Below are positions 5,928-11,839 of a DNA stretch of 31,274 nt, piece after piece. Source of the stretch: a virus. Each line of letters opens with the position of its first letter. The first letter of the stretch is position 1. Position numbers and translations under genes: made by a program. A model generated the notes under the pieces. That model made no database searches, had not been told where the DNA came from, and worked only from the letters and a program-made list of their open reading frames with translations. Location of the stretch: the IMG/VR virus record IMGVR_UViG_3300017717_000037, positions 1-31,274 of that record. One strand, written 5' to 3'.

Positions 5928-6467
5928 ATGACTAAAACAAATAACAACAATACACAAACAAGAAATAAAACTAATTCTGTATACATTCCAGATGCACTTA
6001 TCTCAAAGATGATTAGTTTAGATACTATGGCAGACCCACAGACAGCAGGAACTAAACTTGGATTTATAGGTGAATCAACAGCTAGAATATATATGTCTAT
6101 CACTAGAGCAATAGATAAAGCAGAAGAAAAAATAAGTGAAAGACAAAGACTAGTAAAGAAATTAAAAGATATGTTACTAGACCCAGACAAAGGACAAGAT
6201 GTTTCAAATAGTGATATCGCAAAAATAGAATATGCACCTGAGTATTATGCTAAGTATAATACAAAGATAGAAATATTCGAATGTATTTTAGATTTCATAG
6301 ATATTGAATTAGTACAACCATTAAGAGGATCTAACCTAACTGAAGATATGATCAAGAAAGATCAGGCAATACTTGATAGTTTAGGAGGAGGTGCTAACAC
6401 TTCAAGAGCAGATAAAATAGCTAAGATTCTAGGTAAGAAACCACTAGTTGAAGTTACAAATAAATAA
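5928..6467 (+). CDS. Early protein of unknown function, 179 residues
   Basis: I chose the ATG at 5928 because AAAGGA lies eight bases before it. An in-frame ATG 69 bases upstream has no ribosome binding site and adds an implausible Cys/Ser/His-rich leader. The protein starts MTKTNNNNTQTRNKTNSVYI. It looks soluble and helical, with a charged coiled-coil-like segment (IDKAEEKISERQRLVKKLKD) near residues 63-82 and a C-terminal half with IEIFECILDFIDIELVQPL. No catalytic motif is recognisable. It is the first early gene, stands alone between the control region and a strong terminator, and is therefore probably expressed as a monocistronic message soon after infection. A host-takeover role is possible but unproven. 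Confidence 0.85.
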   Translation: MTKTNNNNTQTRNKTNSVYIPDALISKMISLDTMADPQTAGTKLGFIGESTARIYMSITRAIDKAEEKISERQRLVKKLKDMLLDPDKGQDVSNSDIAKIEYAPEYYAKYNTKIEIFECILDFIDIELVQPLRGSNLTEDMIKKDQAILDSLGGGANTSRADKIAKILGKKPLVEVTNK

Positions 6468-6484
6468 ATAAAATATCTCCCAAT

Positions 6485-6517
6485 GGGCTATCATTAATTT
6501 GGTAGCCCTTTTTTTTT
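6485..6517 (+). terminator. Intrinsic terminator after the first early gene
   Basis: GGGCTATC (6485-6492) pairs with GGTAGCCC (6501-6508), allowing one mismatch or wobble near the loop, and a run of nine T follows immediately (6509-6517). It lies 18 bases after the stop codon, in the correct orientation for the plus-strand gene. Confidence 0.9.
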
Positions 6518-6763
6518 GTGCCGATTTAAAAAAAAATTTTTGCCTTCGGCACGAGTCTGTTTTCGAACAGACAATCGAGCAAAGGGCAAGCCCTTATGCA
6601 ATCCCAATTAGATTTATTCTAAATGATCTGTATAATCCTCAAGACTTTATGTCCCATTAGGATAGGGGTGGTTGTAATCGCAAGCACCAAGCCCCACCCT
6701 CTAGGTCTGCTCTCAAACTATAATAATCTAATGCTAGATTCGTGCAAATACTTTCATATAATA
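6518..6763. other. Structured non-coding stretch between terminator and second early promoter
   Basis: There is no gene between 6468 and 6810. After the terminator come, in order: GTGCCGA (6518-6524) complementary to TCGGCAC (6546-6552) around an A9/T5 tract; a 7-bp stem with a TTCG loop (listed separately); AAGGG (6582-6586) with CCCTT (6591-6595) around CAAG; and GGGTGG (6666-6671) with CCACCC (6694-6699), extended by TAG/CTA (6663-6665 with 6701-6703). The density of stems is well above what AT-rich sequence gives by chance. A small structured RNA transcribed from this stretch is possible, although I could not identify a promoter of its own. Replication or packaging signals are alternatives. 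Confidence 0.5.
6555..6572 (+). other. Stem-loop with UUCG tetraloop
   Basis: GTCTGTT (6555-6561) pairs perfectly with AACAGAC (6566-6572) and the loop is TTCG, one of the most stable RNA tetraloop sequences when read on the plus strand (the closing pair here is U-A rather than the optimal C-G). No T-run follows, so it is not a terminator. The tetraloop suggests selection at the RNA level. Confidence 0.6.
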
Positions 6764-6764
6764 C

Positions 6765-6792
6765 TTGCACTTATGCATTGTATATATATAAT
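6765..6792 (+). promoter_or_regulatory. Early promoter P1 with TGCA-N4-TGCA dyad
   Basis: TTGCA-CTTA-TGCAT (6765-6778) is followed by a perfect -10 box TATAAT at 6787-6792. The bases TTGCAC act as a poor -35 at 16-base spacing, so the dyad may be where an activator replaces the -35, or an operator. CTTGCACTTATGCA recurs exactly before 9636 and a variant dyad occurs before 11006. The predicted start is near 6799, just before the Shine-Dalgarno of the 6811 gene. Confidence 0.7.
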
Positions 6793-6810
6793 ATAACCAA
6801 GGAGAATGAT

Positions 6811-7044
6811 ATGTTAAAACTAATACAAGAATCACTGACTCGTCAACAGTCAGAAGAATATATGCAGAACAAAGACAACGTGCAGTTACTAGATCATATT
6901 ATATTATGCTTACAAGACAGCATGAAGATCAATTCAGGTAGTGACATGGCTTTGATCAAGGCAGAGTTACTGCATAAATATATTGCAGAGAAAGCACAAC
7001 TAGTAAAGTACATTGAAACTTATGAGGAGAATAATAATGAGTAA
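6811..7044 (+). CDS. Small early protein of unknown function, 77 residues
   Basis: The start at 6811 is fixed by AAGGAGA a few bases upstream and by the promoter in front of it. An upstream in-frame ATG lies before the promoter and is rejected. The protein starts MLKLIQESLTRQQSEEYMQN and is helical and charged (LIKAELLHKYIAEKAQLVKY), with no membrane segment or Cys motif. It overlaps the next start by eight bases. It opens the second early block, which runs to about 9516. I do not recognise a family. Confidence 0.8.
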   Translation: MLKLIQESLTRQQSEEYMQNKDNVQLLDHIILCLQDSMKINSGSDMALIKAELLHKYIAEKAQLVKYIETYEENNNE

Positions 7045-7378
7045 GGTAATAGCAGAACAAACACATGAACGATACTTGAATAGACAGATGATAGAGAATG
7101 GTTGTAAGTTTATGATGGAGTACAACTATCGAGCAAAGAGATTAGCTTATGCTTATCTATCTATTGTAGTACTACAAGCACGACTAAACTTTCTTGAGAA
7201 ATATCGTAGTGATAATATAGCACAAGTACATGACCTATGGATTGAGCATAAAAGTATATTGTTAAGTGAACTCAAACAGCTAATCAAAAGAAAAGACTAC
7301 AATAGTTTTCAGTTAGCTTCACAACAAACTCAACAAGCATGGAGAAAATATTATAGGGAGGATAGACATGTCCATTAA
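7037..7378 (+). CDS. Early protein of unknown function, 113 residues
   Basis: The start ATG at 7037 has GAGGAG upstream, while the longer frame from 7013 would begin inside the previous gene without a binding site. The protein starts MSKVIAEQTHERYLNRQMIE, is rich in Tyr, Arg, Lys and Gln, and looks all-helical (AYLSIVVLQARLNFLEKYRS; KQLIKRKDYNSFQLASQQTQ). It has no recognisable catalytic residues. Its end overlaps the start of the ArdC-like gene by 11 bases, so the two are translated together. Anti-defence or host-takeover roles are plausible only by company. Confidence 0.8.
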   Translation: MSKVIAEQTHERYLNRQMIENGCKFMMEYNYRAKRLAYAYLSIVVLQARLNFLEKYRSDNIAQVHDLWIEHKSILLSELKQLIKRKDYNSFQLASQQTQQAWRKYYREDRHVH

Positions 7379-8264
7379 AACATTAGCTGAAGATAACATA
7401 AAAGAAATCACCGAGGGTATTATACGTGACATGGAATCACATGACATGAAACAACCATTTGTACCCAAGTGGATTACTAATCTGCATATGAATGTAGATG
7501 GATACCAATACACAGGATGGAATCAGTTTCATTTGAACTACAAGTATGGATACTCAACACCTATCTGGGGTACATACAATCAATGGAATAAGATTGGATT
7601 GCATCCAGCACCTAGATCAGGTAGACCATTGTGGCAACCAATGACATTCAAGACAGAAGATAAAAAAACAGGTGAAGAAAAAATTATACAACGATTCAAA
7701 GCAGTAGCAATACATTCTATAGATGATGTAAGTGGTGACTCTATATTAATAGAAGATCTAAAAGATTATTTATTAAATAGAATAAATATAGCTACAGAAT
7801 ATGCACGAATAGAAAGTATAGATAAACAAGTGAGTAGATTAGATGCAAAGATAACACATGGTAGTAATCGTGCTTGTTATATACCAAGTACAGATGAGAT
7901 CATGATGCCACAACACACAGCATTTAAGAAGACAGAGAGTTACTACTCAACATTATTCCATGAGATTACTCATTGGAGTGGGCATAAGACTAGATGTAAT
8001 CGTACACTATCAGGTTCGTTTGCATCAAATGATTATGCTTTCGAAGAACTTATAGCAGAACTTGGTGCTAGTTTTCACATGGCTAAGTATGGTATGTTAC
8101 ACACAACCAGGCAAGACCATGTGCATTACTTAAAGTCATGGGCTAAGGCTCTTAGAGATAAGCCAGATGCACTACGTTCTGCTTGTAAGTATGCTAGTCA
8201 ATCTTTCTTTTACATTAGGGATGTAACTAATAAGATAGATAGCATAGAACAAGTAGCAGTATAG
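7368..8264 (+). CDS. ArdC-like antirestriction / zincin metallopeptidase protein
   Basis: This is a 298-residue protein with two recognisable parts. The N-terminal half has the ArdC (DUF1738) look: W-G-TYNQWNKIGLHPAPRSG, then FKAVAIHSIDDVSGD. ArdC-type N-domains bind single-stranded DNA and protect incoming plasmid DNA from restriction. The C-terminal half is a zincin: FHEITHWSGH with H198, E199 and H202, and the downstream Glu in FEELIAELGASF (E226 or E227) as the third zinc ligand. Family knowledge places this fold in plasmid ArdC and phage polyvalent proteins. The target is unknown. A strong ribosome binding site (GGGAGG) precedes the ATG. Early expression suits protection of entering DNA. 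All zinc ligands look intact. Confidence 0.85.
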   Translation: MSIKTLAEDNIKEITEGIIRDMESHDMKQPFVPKWITNLHMNVDGYQYTGWNQFHLNYKYGYSTPIWGTYNQWNKIGLHPAPRSGRPLWQPMTFKTEDKKTGEEKIIQRFKAVAIHSIDDVSGDSILIEDLKDYLLNRINIATEYARIESIDKQVSRLDAKITHGSNRACYIPSTDEIMMPQHTAFKKTESYYSTLFHEITHWSGHKTRCNRTLSGSFASNDYAFEELIAELGASFHMAKYGMLHTTRQDHVHYLKSWAKALRDKPDALRSACKYASQSFFYIRDVTNKIDSIEQVAV

Positions 8265-8273
8265 GAGGTGAAC

Positions 8274-8348
8274 ATGTACGCAGTAAAAATTATATGGAGT
8301 ATAAATATAATAGTGTGGATGTACATTATTTTAATAACAATATATTAA
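8274..8348 (+). CDS. 24-residue hydrophobic membrane peptide
   Basis: This tiny frame is preceded by AGGAGGTG at 8263-8270, a near-perfect match to the anti-Shine-Dalgarno and the strongest I saw in the window, three bases before the ATG. The peptide begins MYAVKIIWSINIIV and continues with WMYIILITIY, so one lysine aside it is entirely membrane-compatible. The stop TAA is immediately followed by GGAG, the ribosome binding site of the next gene, so the peptide fits exactly between two genes. A single-span toxin-like, signalling or superinfection-exclusion peptide is possible. The alternative is that the Shine-Dalgarno serves only as a relay site for ribosomes reinitiating downstream. Confidence 0.65.
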   Translation: MYAVKIIWSINIIVWMYIILITIY

Positions 8349-8359
8349 GGAGAATGATT

Positions 8360-8695
8360 ATGCAGAAAGATGAATGGTATAATATAGTAAGGACTACCGA
8401 TCCTGAAACAAGTAGAGTTGCCGCCAAACAAGAAATAGGTAGGGTGCGTAAAGCTAAAGACAGAGTACTAGAATTAATCATGGAGATAGGTGGACTATCT
8501 GGTATGACTGATGAAGAACTAGCATATCAAGATGGTGTGATTACATCTAAGTATAGAACAGCTAGAGTGTGGTTAGAACGTGAAGGGTATATCGAAGCTA
8601 ATGGTACACGTAAATCTACACATGGTAAACAACAACGCATATGGTTTGCAACAAGACAAGGCAAAGATATGTATATAAATATAAAGGAGAATTAA
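8360..8695 (+). CDS. Winged-helix DNA-binding protein
   Basis: The start at 8360 has AAGGAG seven bases upstream. The longer frame from 8294 would run through the upstream peptide gene. The protein has 111 residues, starting MQKDEWYNIVRTTDPETSRV. It contains AKDRVLELIMEIGGLSGMTD and EELAYQDGV, then SKYRTARVWLEREGYIEANG, the helix-turn-helix plus a following RKSTHGKQQRIWFATRQG wing. This is the small phage winged-helix family with the ending G-x-R/Q-x-x-W-x-A-T, found in many siphoviruses and podoviruses. DNA binding is likely. The regulon is unknown. It is one of four HTH-type proteins in the early region and a candidate reader of the TGCA dyads. Confidence 0.8.
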   Translation: MQKDEWYNIVRTTDPETSRVAAKQEIGRVRKAKDRVLELIMEIGGLSGMTDEELAYQDGVITSKYRTARVWLEREGYIEANGTRKSTHGKQQRIWFATRQGKDMYINIKEN

Positions 8696-9016
8696 ATGAT
8701 AAACCAAGAGCAACGAGAAAAAATATTTCCAACATTATGTAAACGTACACAAGACAGAATCAAAAGTGGTGAAGATATATTCTGGATGGTAGATTTTGCA
8801 GATGAACCACAGATCTTTTCATATACTTATTATGAAATGATTGAACAATTAAATAGTTGGAGTGGGTTTGTTCAAGATGATTGGTCAATAGCATATGATC
8901 TAAAAGTGTTTGATGATTACTGGGATTGTCTTGATTACTTTAATACTAAACGTCAAGAGATACGTGATGCGTATGAAGCAGAATCACAACTAGCTTCGGA
9001 GGATAGTCATGTATAG
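8696..9016 (+). CDS. Acidic early protein of unknown function, 106 residues
   Basis: It starts MINQEQREKIFPTLCKRTQD and has a ribosome binding site AAAGGAG before the ATG, which directly abuts the previous stop. The protein is acidic and aromatic-rich (DIFWMVDFADEPQIFSYTYY; DDWSIAYDLKVFDDYWDCL). The strong negative charge over a small size is a feature of DNA-mimic and other inhibitor proteins of early phage regions, but no family is recognisable, so this is only a suggestion. It overlaps the next gene by eight bases. Confidence 0.8.
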   Translation: MINQEQREKIFPTLCKRTQDRIKSGEDIFWMVDFADEPQIFSYTYYEMIEQLNSWSGFVQDDWSIAYDLKVFDDYWDCLDYFNTKRQEIRDAYEAESQLASEDSHV

Positions 9017-9296
9017 AAGTGAACACATGAGTATGCTACATGAAATAGCACGTGCAGTTAATCGTGTCAAAGATATGGTTGATGTGTATATAGATTTCAT
9101 AGATGAGAATGATATAGAAGATAAGGTACGAGAGATAGAGTACATGCATTACAATAGATCAGGTGGCATCTATAATATACATGATTGTAATTGGACTCTT
9201 GATAAAGTTATAGGTGTAGTAGAAATGATAGAGAAAACTTATGAACCTAAAAGACATATAGCATATAGAAAAAAAAAGGAGAATAAGAATGGGTAG
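9009..9296 (+). CDS. Small early protein of unknown function, 95 residues
   Basis: It has a strong ribosome binding site (GGAGGATAGTC, then ATG). The protein begins MYRSEHMSMLHEIARAVNRV and is helical with acidic patches (DMVDVYIDFIDENDIEDKV) and a lysine-rich tail (YRKKKENKNG). No motif is recognisable. It overlaps the next gene by eight bases within the same early block. The alternating acidic N-terminal and basic C-terminal parts suggest a small protein-binding factor, but I cannot assign a role. Confidence 0.8.
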   Translation: MYRSEHMSMLHEIARAVNRVKDMVDVYIDFIDENDIEDKVREIEYMHYNRSGGIYNIHDCNWTLDKVIGVVEMIEKTYEPKRHIAYRKKKENKNG

Positions 9297-9516
9297 GTCA
9301 TCAATAAACTTAGAAGATTTTAAAGATGTACCTCATCATCATAGTAAGATGTTGTATCAGATAGCCAAAGACAAAGGACTAACTGTTACACAACTTACTT
9401 ATGAAGTGGATTTATCTTATACATTTGTATTGCAGATATTAAAAGGCATACAAAACATGAGTCCCAAGACTGCAAGTAGAATAAGAAAGAAGTATAACTT
9501 TCCTATCTATGGATAA
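9289..9516 (+). CDS. Cro/CI-type helix-turn-helix regulator
   Basis: This is a 75-residue protein with KDKGLTVTQLTYEVDLSYTF followed by VLQILKGIQNMSPKTASRIR, the standard five-helix HTH_XRE layout (recognition helix around DLSYTFVLQILKG). It ends soon after the fold, like small Cro proteins. The ribosome binding site AAAAGGAG precedes the ATG. It closes the second early block, after which comes an intergenic gap with promoter P2. It is a good candidate for the protein that binds the TGCA-N4-TGCA dyads at the three early promoters, although nothing in the sequence proves the pairing. Confidence 0.85.
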   Translation: MGRSSINLEDFKDVPHHHSKMLYQIAKDKGLTVTQLTYEVDLSYTFVLQILKGIQNMSPKTASRIRKKYNFPIYG

Positions 9517-9601
9517 TAAGTGTAAGGTTCAGGCATAAAAAACGTACAGAGAAAAATGATTAAATTATTCCTGTCCCTAATATCTGGGCATAAACAAAGC
9601 C

Positions 9602-9629
9602 TTGCACTTATGCAATAGATGAGTATGAT
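9602..9629 (+). promoter_or_regulatory. Early promoter P2 with TGCA-N4-TGCA dyad
   Basis: TTGCA-CTTA-TGCAA (9602-9615, perfect dyad) is followed by TATGAT at 9624-9629, a five-of-six match to the -10 consensus at exactly the same spacing as in P1. The predicted transcription start falls on 9636, the A of the next ATG, so the message appears leaderless. The 14 bases CTTGCACTTATGCA are identical to P1. The rest of the 119-base gap upstream holds no gene. Confidence 0.7.
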
Positions 9630-9635
9630 AATGAT

Positions 9636-9848
9636 ATGAAAAAATTAAATACATACATGGAACAACTTACTTTAGTTGCAGATAAAAAAGGTATCAACTT
9701 GCGAGAGGCTTTCCGTAAGTCTGGTATACAAGATAGTACTTACCATAGAATAAATACTGGTGAGTTTTGTTTAAGGGAATCAACAGCACAAACAGTATGG
9801 GAGTACATACATGAAGAACACTACAACAAAGTCCGTAAAGAAATCTAG
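9636..9848 (+). CDS. Small HTH regulator, probably from a leaderless mRNA
   Basis: The 70-residue protein starts MKKLNTYMEQLTLVADKKGI and contains NLREAFRKSGIQDSTYHRIN with TGEFCLRESTAQTVWEYI, a compact Cro-like helix-turn-helix. There is no Shine-Dalgarno before the ATG, unlike almost all other early genes. The -10 box of P2 sits so that the transcript should begin at the ATG. Leaderless regulators are known (lambda cI from PRM). The gene opens the third early block and may regulate its own promoter through the overlapping dyad. The HTH assignment is good and the target is inference. Confidence 0.8.
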   Translation: MKKLNTYMEQLTLVADKKGINLREAFRKSGIQDSTYHRINTGEFCLRESTAQTVWEYIHEEHYNKVRKEI

Positions 9849-10215
9849 GACAGGTAGATACGAAGCATATAATGGAGAGATGATTTACTTTCAATCCAAT
9901 GCTAAAGCAGATAGATACTTACAACTTGTAAAATTTTTAGAGAATAAATCTATTACTGATTTAGAAATCAAACCTACTTATGATGCAGTTGTACAGAATA
10001 AAAAGATGTGTACATTTACACCAGACTTTAGATACATGACACTTGAACCTAACGATCACCGAGGATATCAAGTTATTGAAGACGTGGTGGGTGTAACTAC
10101 AGATGTATACAAATTAAAAGTAAGTCTTATTGAAGCAACGAACTTCATTAAGGTACATAGTATACCAGCAAAGGAGATAGAAACATGGGCAGAGATTATA
10201 CCATTAAACCAATAG
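9811..10215 (+). CDS. DUF1064-type phage nuclease
   Basis: It has 134 residues, with GGGAG before the ATG. After a basic leader the protein reads GRYEAYNGEMIYFQSNAKAD, RYLQLVKFLENKSITDLEIK, PTYDAVV, FTPDFRYMTLEPN, YQVIEDVVGVTTDVYKLKVS. This is the DUF1064 layout: S-K-E-A-RY-L, then L-QP-Y, Y-x-ADF-Y, then VEDVKG-T-VYKLK. The family is a small PD-(D/E)XK-like nuclease, usually considered a Holliday-junction or replication-associated endonuclease. D and ED are present, but the usual Lys of the E-x-K motif appears as Val (EDVVG), so activity is uncertain. It overlaps both neighbours and sits among replication genes. Confidence 0.75.
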   Translation: MKNTTTKSVKKSRTGRYEAYNGEMIYFQSNAKADRYLQLVKFLENKSITDLEIKPTYDAVVQNKKMCTFTPDFRYMTLEPNDHRGYQVIEDVVGVTTDVYKLKVSLIEATNFIKVHSIPAKEIETWAEIIPLNQ

Positions 10216-10535
10216 ATGACGAGTGGATGCCAGATGATAAGTTGCAACTCTGGTTTTTCAATACATATCAACATGCAACAGACGGAGATTTAAATTATGA
10301 AACAGATCAATTTCGAGACTACTACCTTTCAAGAGGGGAAAGAAAGTACGACTGGTCAGCTTGCTTCAGGTTCTGGTGTCGTAAATCTTTCAGATTGGAT
10401 AAAGCTACATCAACGACCAAGGCCTATACTAAACAAGATAGAGTTAGTAACAACAACAATGACTCAATCAGATCTTATCTTGATAGATACAATAGCAACA
10501 GTAACGTACGACAAATTAGAACAGATAAAAAATAA
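10185..10535 (+). CDS. DnaT/replisome-organiser-like protein
   Basis: This is a 116-residue protein with AAGGAG before the ATG. Residues ~40-75 read QFRDYYLSRGERKYDWSACF followed by RFWCRKSFRL, matching the F-x-x-YW-x-x-G-x-K-DW-x-x-x-x-W-W domain at the end of many phage replication proteins (DnaT-like, DNA binding). The C-terminal third is Asn/Ser/Arg-rich and probably disordered. There is no initiator or helicase domain, so it likely works with the next protein and the host helicase. The gene is overlapped out of frame by the next gene by 77 to 239 bases, depending on the start used there. Confidence 0.6.
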   Translation: MGRDYTIKPIDDEWMPDDKLQLWFFNTYQHATDGDLNYETDQFRDYYLSRGERKYDWSACFRFWCRKSFRLDKATSTTKAYTKQDRVSNNNNDSIRSYLDRYNSNSNVRQIRTDKK

Positions 10536-10902
10536 CAGTGAGTTGACTGAAGTTAAGGAACGTATCAGTCGTGTGTTGTATAGTGTAGAAAAAGATTTAC
10601 ATTGGAACTGTAGTGTAGAACAACAAGACAAAAAGATAATACCATTCTTAAAAGTATTAGCTGATACCTTCCAAGTAGAAATGCCCAGGGCAGAAGGTCT
10701 AAAGTTTTACATAGAATCTATAAGAGATATTCCACCATTGTTATTACAAGAAGCAACAGTCAAAGTATTAAAGACTCATAAGTATAATACTTTCCCTTTG
10801 CCTGCCACCTTACGAGAAGCTATTGACACAAAGCTAGATCAAATGTTATCCTTTTATAATTGGTGCAAGGTGTCTTACTCACGTATTGCAACAATACAAT
10901 AA
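10459..10902 (+). CDS. Helicase-loader-like replication protein
   Basis: I use the ATG at 10459, giving 147 residues (MTQSDLILIDTIATVTYDKL). An earlier in-frame ATG at 10297 has GGAG upstream and would give a 201-residue product overlapping the DnaT-like gene by 239 bases. The conserved part is C-terminal: IIPFLKVLADTFQVEMP, then ESIRDIPPLLLQEATVKVLK and THKYNTFPLPATLREAI. The helix-rich fold with a late F-P-x-P-x-x-x-R/I motif resembles the G39P and lambda-P class of helicase loaders. No ATPase motif exists, as expected for that class. It closes the third block just before a strong terminator. The function is moderately supported. Start choice is uncertain. Confidence 0.6.
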   Translation: MTQSDLILIDTIATVTYDKLEQIKNNSELTEVKERISRVLYSVEKDLHWNCSVEQQDKKIIPFLKVLADTFQVEMPRAEGLKFYIESIRDIPPLLLQEATVKVLKTHKYNTFPLPATLREAIDTKLDQMLSFYNWCKVSYSRIATIQ

Positions 10903-10918
10903 TCATTCTCCGATATTG

Positions 10919-10952
10919 AGCCAGTAACATCCCTTAGTTACTGGCTTTTTTT
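10919..10952 (+). terminator. Intrinsic terminator after the replication block
   Basis: GCCAGTAAC (10920-10928) pairs perfectly with GTTACTGGC (10937-10945), extendable by A10919-T10946, and is followed by seven T (10946-10952). It lies 18 bases after the loader-like gene's stop and is oriented for the plus strand. It separates the third early block from the recombination block, which has its own promoter. Confidence 0.95.
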
Positions 10953-10964
10953 ATGTTGATTACA

Positions 10965-10992
10965 ATGCAGAAATGCATTACAATAATTTAAT
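10965..10992 (+). promoter_or_regulatory. Early promoter P3 with variant TGCA-N4-TGCA dyad
   Basis: ATGCA-GAAA-TGCAT (10965-10978, perfect dyad) precedes two possible -10 boxes: TACAAT at 10979-10984 and TTTAAT at 10987-10992 (the latter at the same spacing as in P1 and P2). With TACAAT the message would start near 10991 and keep the full Shine-Dalgarno AAAGGAGA of the exonuclease gene. With TTTAAT part of it would be lost. The dyad arms match P1 and P2, while the four spacer bases differ. Confidence 0.6.
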
Positions 10993-11005
10993 AAAGGAGA
11001 ATGTA

Positions 11006-11839
11006 ATGAAGAACTTTGATAGAACCATTGGTCTTGGTGGTAGTGATGCTAATAGTATATGGCATAACTATGACCCAGTAAAACTCTGGGAACTAAAGAC
11101 TAATAAAAGATTAGAAGACGATTTAAGTGATAACTTTCAGGTGCAACTTGGTACATATACTGAGTCGTTTCATGTAGATTGGTTACGTAAACATCACAAA
11201 CCATTTCATGGTATATCTGAATCCACTCATACTTACACTAGAGAATTGTATGGCATAACATTATACGCACATCTTGATGCTATTGTAAGAATAAATGGAT
11301 TGGAATATATACTAGAGTGTAAACACAGTAACAGTAGAGTAAGTCCAGAAGTAAAAGCTAGATACTATGCACCACAGTTACATCACTATATGCATATACT
11401 TGGTGATAGTTATTGTTACATATCTATCATATGTGGCAATGATACACCAGAAGTATTACGTGTAGATTTCAATGAGGAGTTTTGGAATAGACTAAAATCT
11501 AAGATGATAAGGTTCTGGTCGTTTGTTAAAAACGATAAGCAACCACCAGTGATAGGTAAGCCTAGTGATTCAGATAAAGAGATAGTGTCTGACATATTAG
11601 TCAATGAATACAAGGACTATAACATGATAGATAATACAGAGTATGTAAGATTAGATTCTACATTAGATCAATACTCTGGTGCTATCGAAGGCTTCGAAGA
11701 AACGAAGAAGAAGATTAAGTTACTAGTACCAAAGGATGCAAAGAAAGTATCGTATCCTAATAGTAATTATGTAATAACACGCAACAAGAAAGGTACACTT
11801 GTTGTAACTAAATCAAAGGAGAATGATAATGGCAGATAA
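11006..11839 (+). CDS. YqaJ/lambda-type 5'-3' exonuclease
   Basis: This enzyme digests one strand of duplex DNA and hands single strands to the annealase next door. I use ATG 11006 with AAAGGAGA in front. An upstream ATG lies inside the promoter dyad. The protein has 277 residues with GGSDA at 11-15, LGTYTE (E53), then the core HLDAIVRINGLEYILECK with D91, E104 and K106, and APQLHHYMHIL (Q124). These are the lambda-exonuclease-family signature residues (D-Ex K plus the Q-x-x-Y helix). All are present. The C-terminal quarter is charged and probably contacts the annealase. The end overlaps the ERF gene by 11 bases. Confidence 0.9.
   Translation: MKNFDRTIGLGGSDANSIWHNYDPVKLWELKTNKRLEDDLSDNFQVQLGTYTESFHVDWLRKHHKPFHGISESTHTYTRELYGITLYAHLDAIVRINGLEYILECKHSNSRVSPEVKARYYAPQLHHYMHILGDSYCYISIICGNDTPEVLRVDFNEEFWNRLKSKMIRFWSFVKNDKQPPVIGKPSDSDKEIVSDILVNEYKDYNMIDNTEYVRLDSTLDQYSGAIEGFEETKKKIKLLVPKDAKKVSYPNSNYVITRNKKGTLVVTKSKENDNGR

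Noticed and set aside
6555-6595. tRNA-like T-arm (TTCGAAC near a stem)
   Set aside because: No acceptor, D-arm or anticodon arm can be placed around it; the stem is better read as a UUCG hairpin.
6594-6603. Fourth copy of the early dyad (CTTATGCAAT)
   Set aside because: Only the right half-site is present; the left half lacks TGCA and no -10 box follows.
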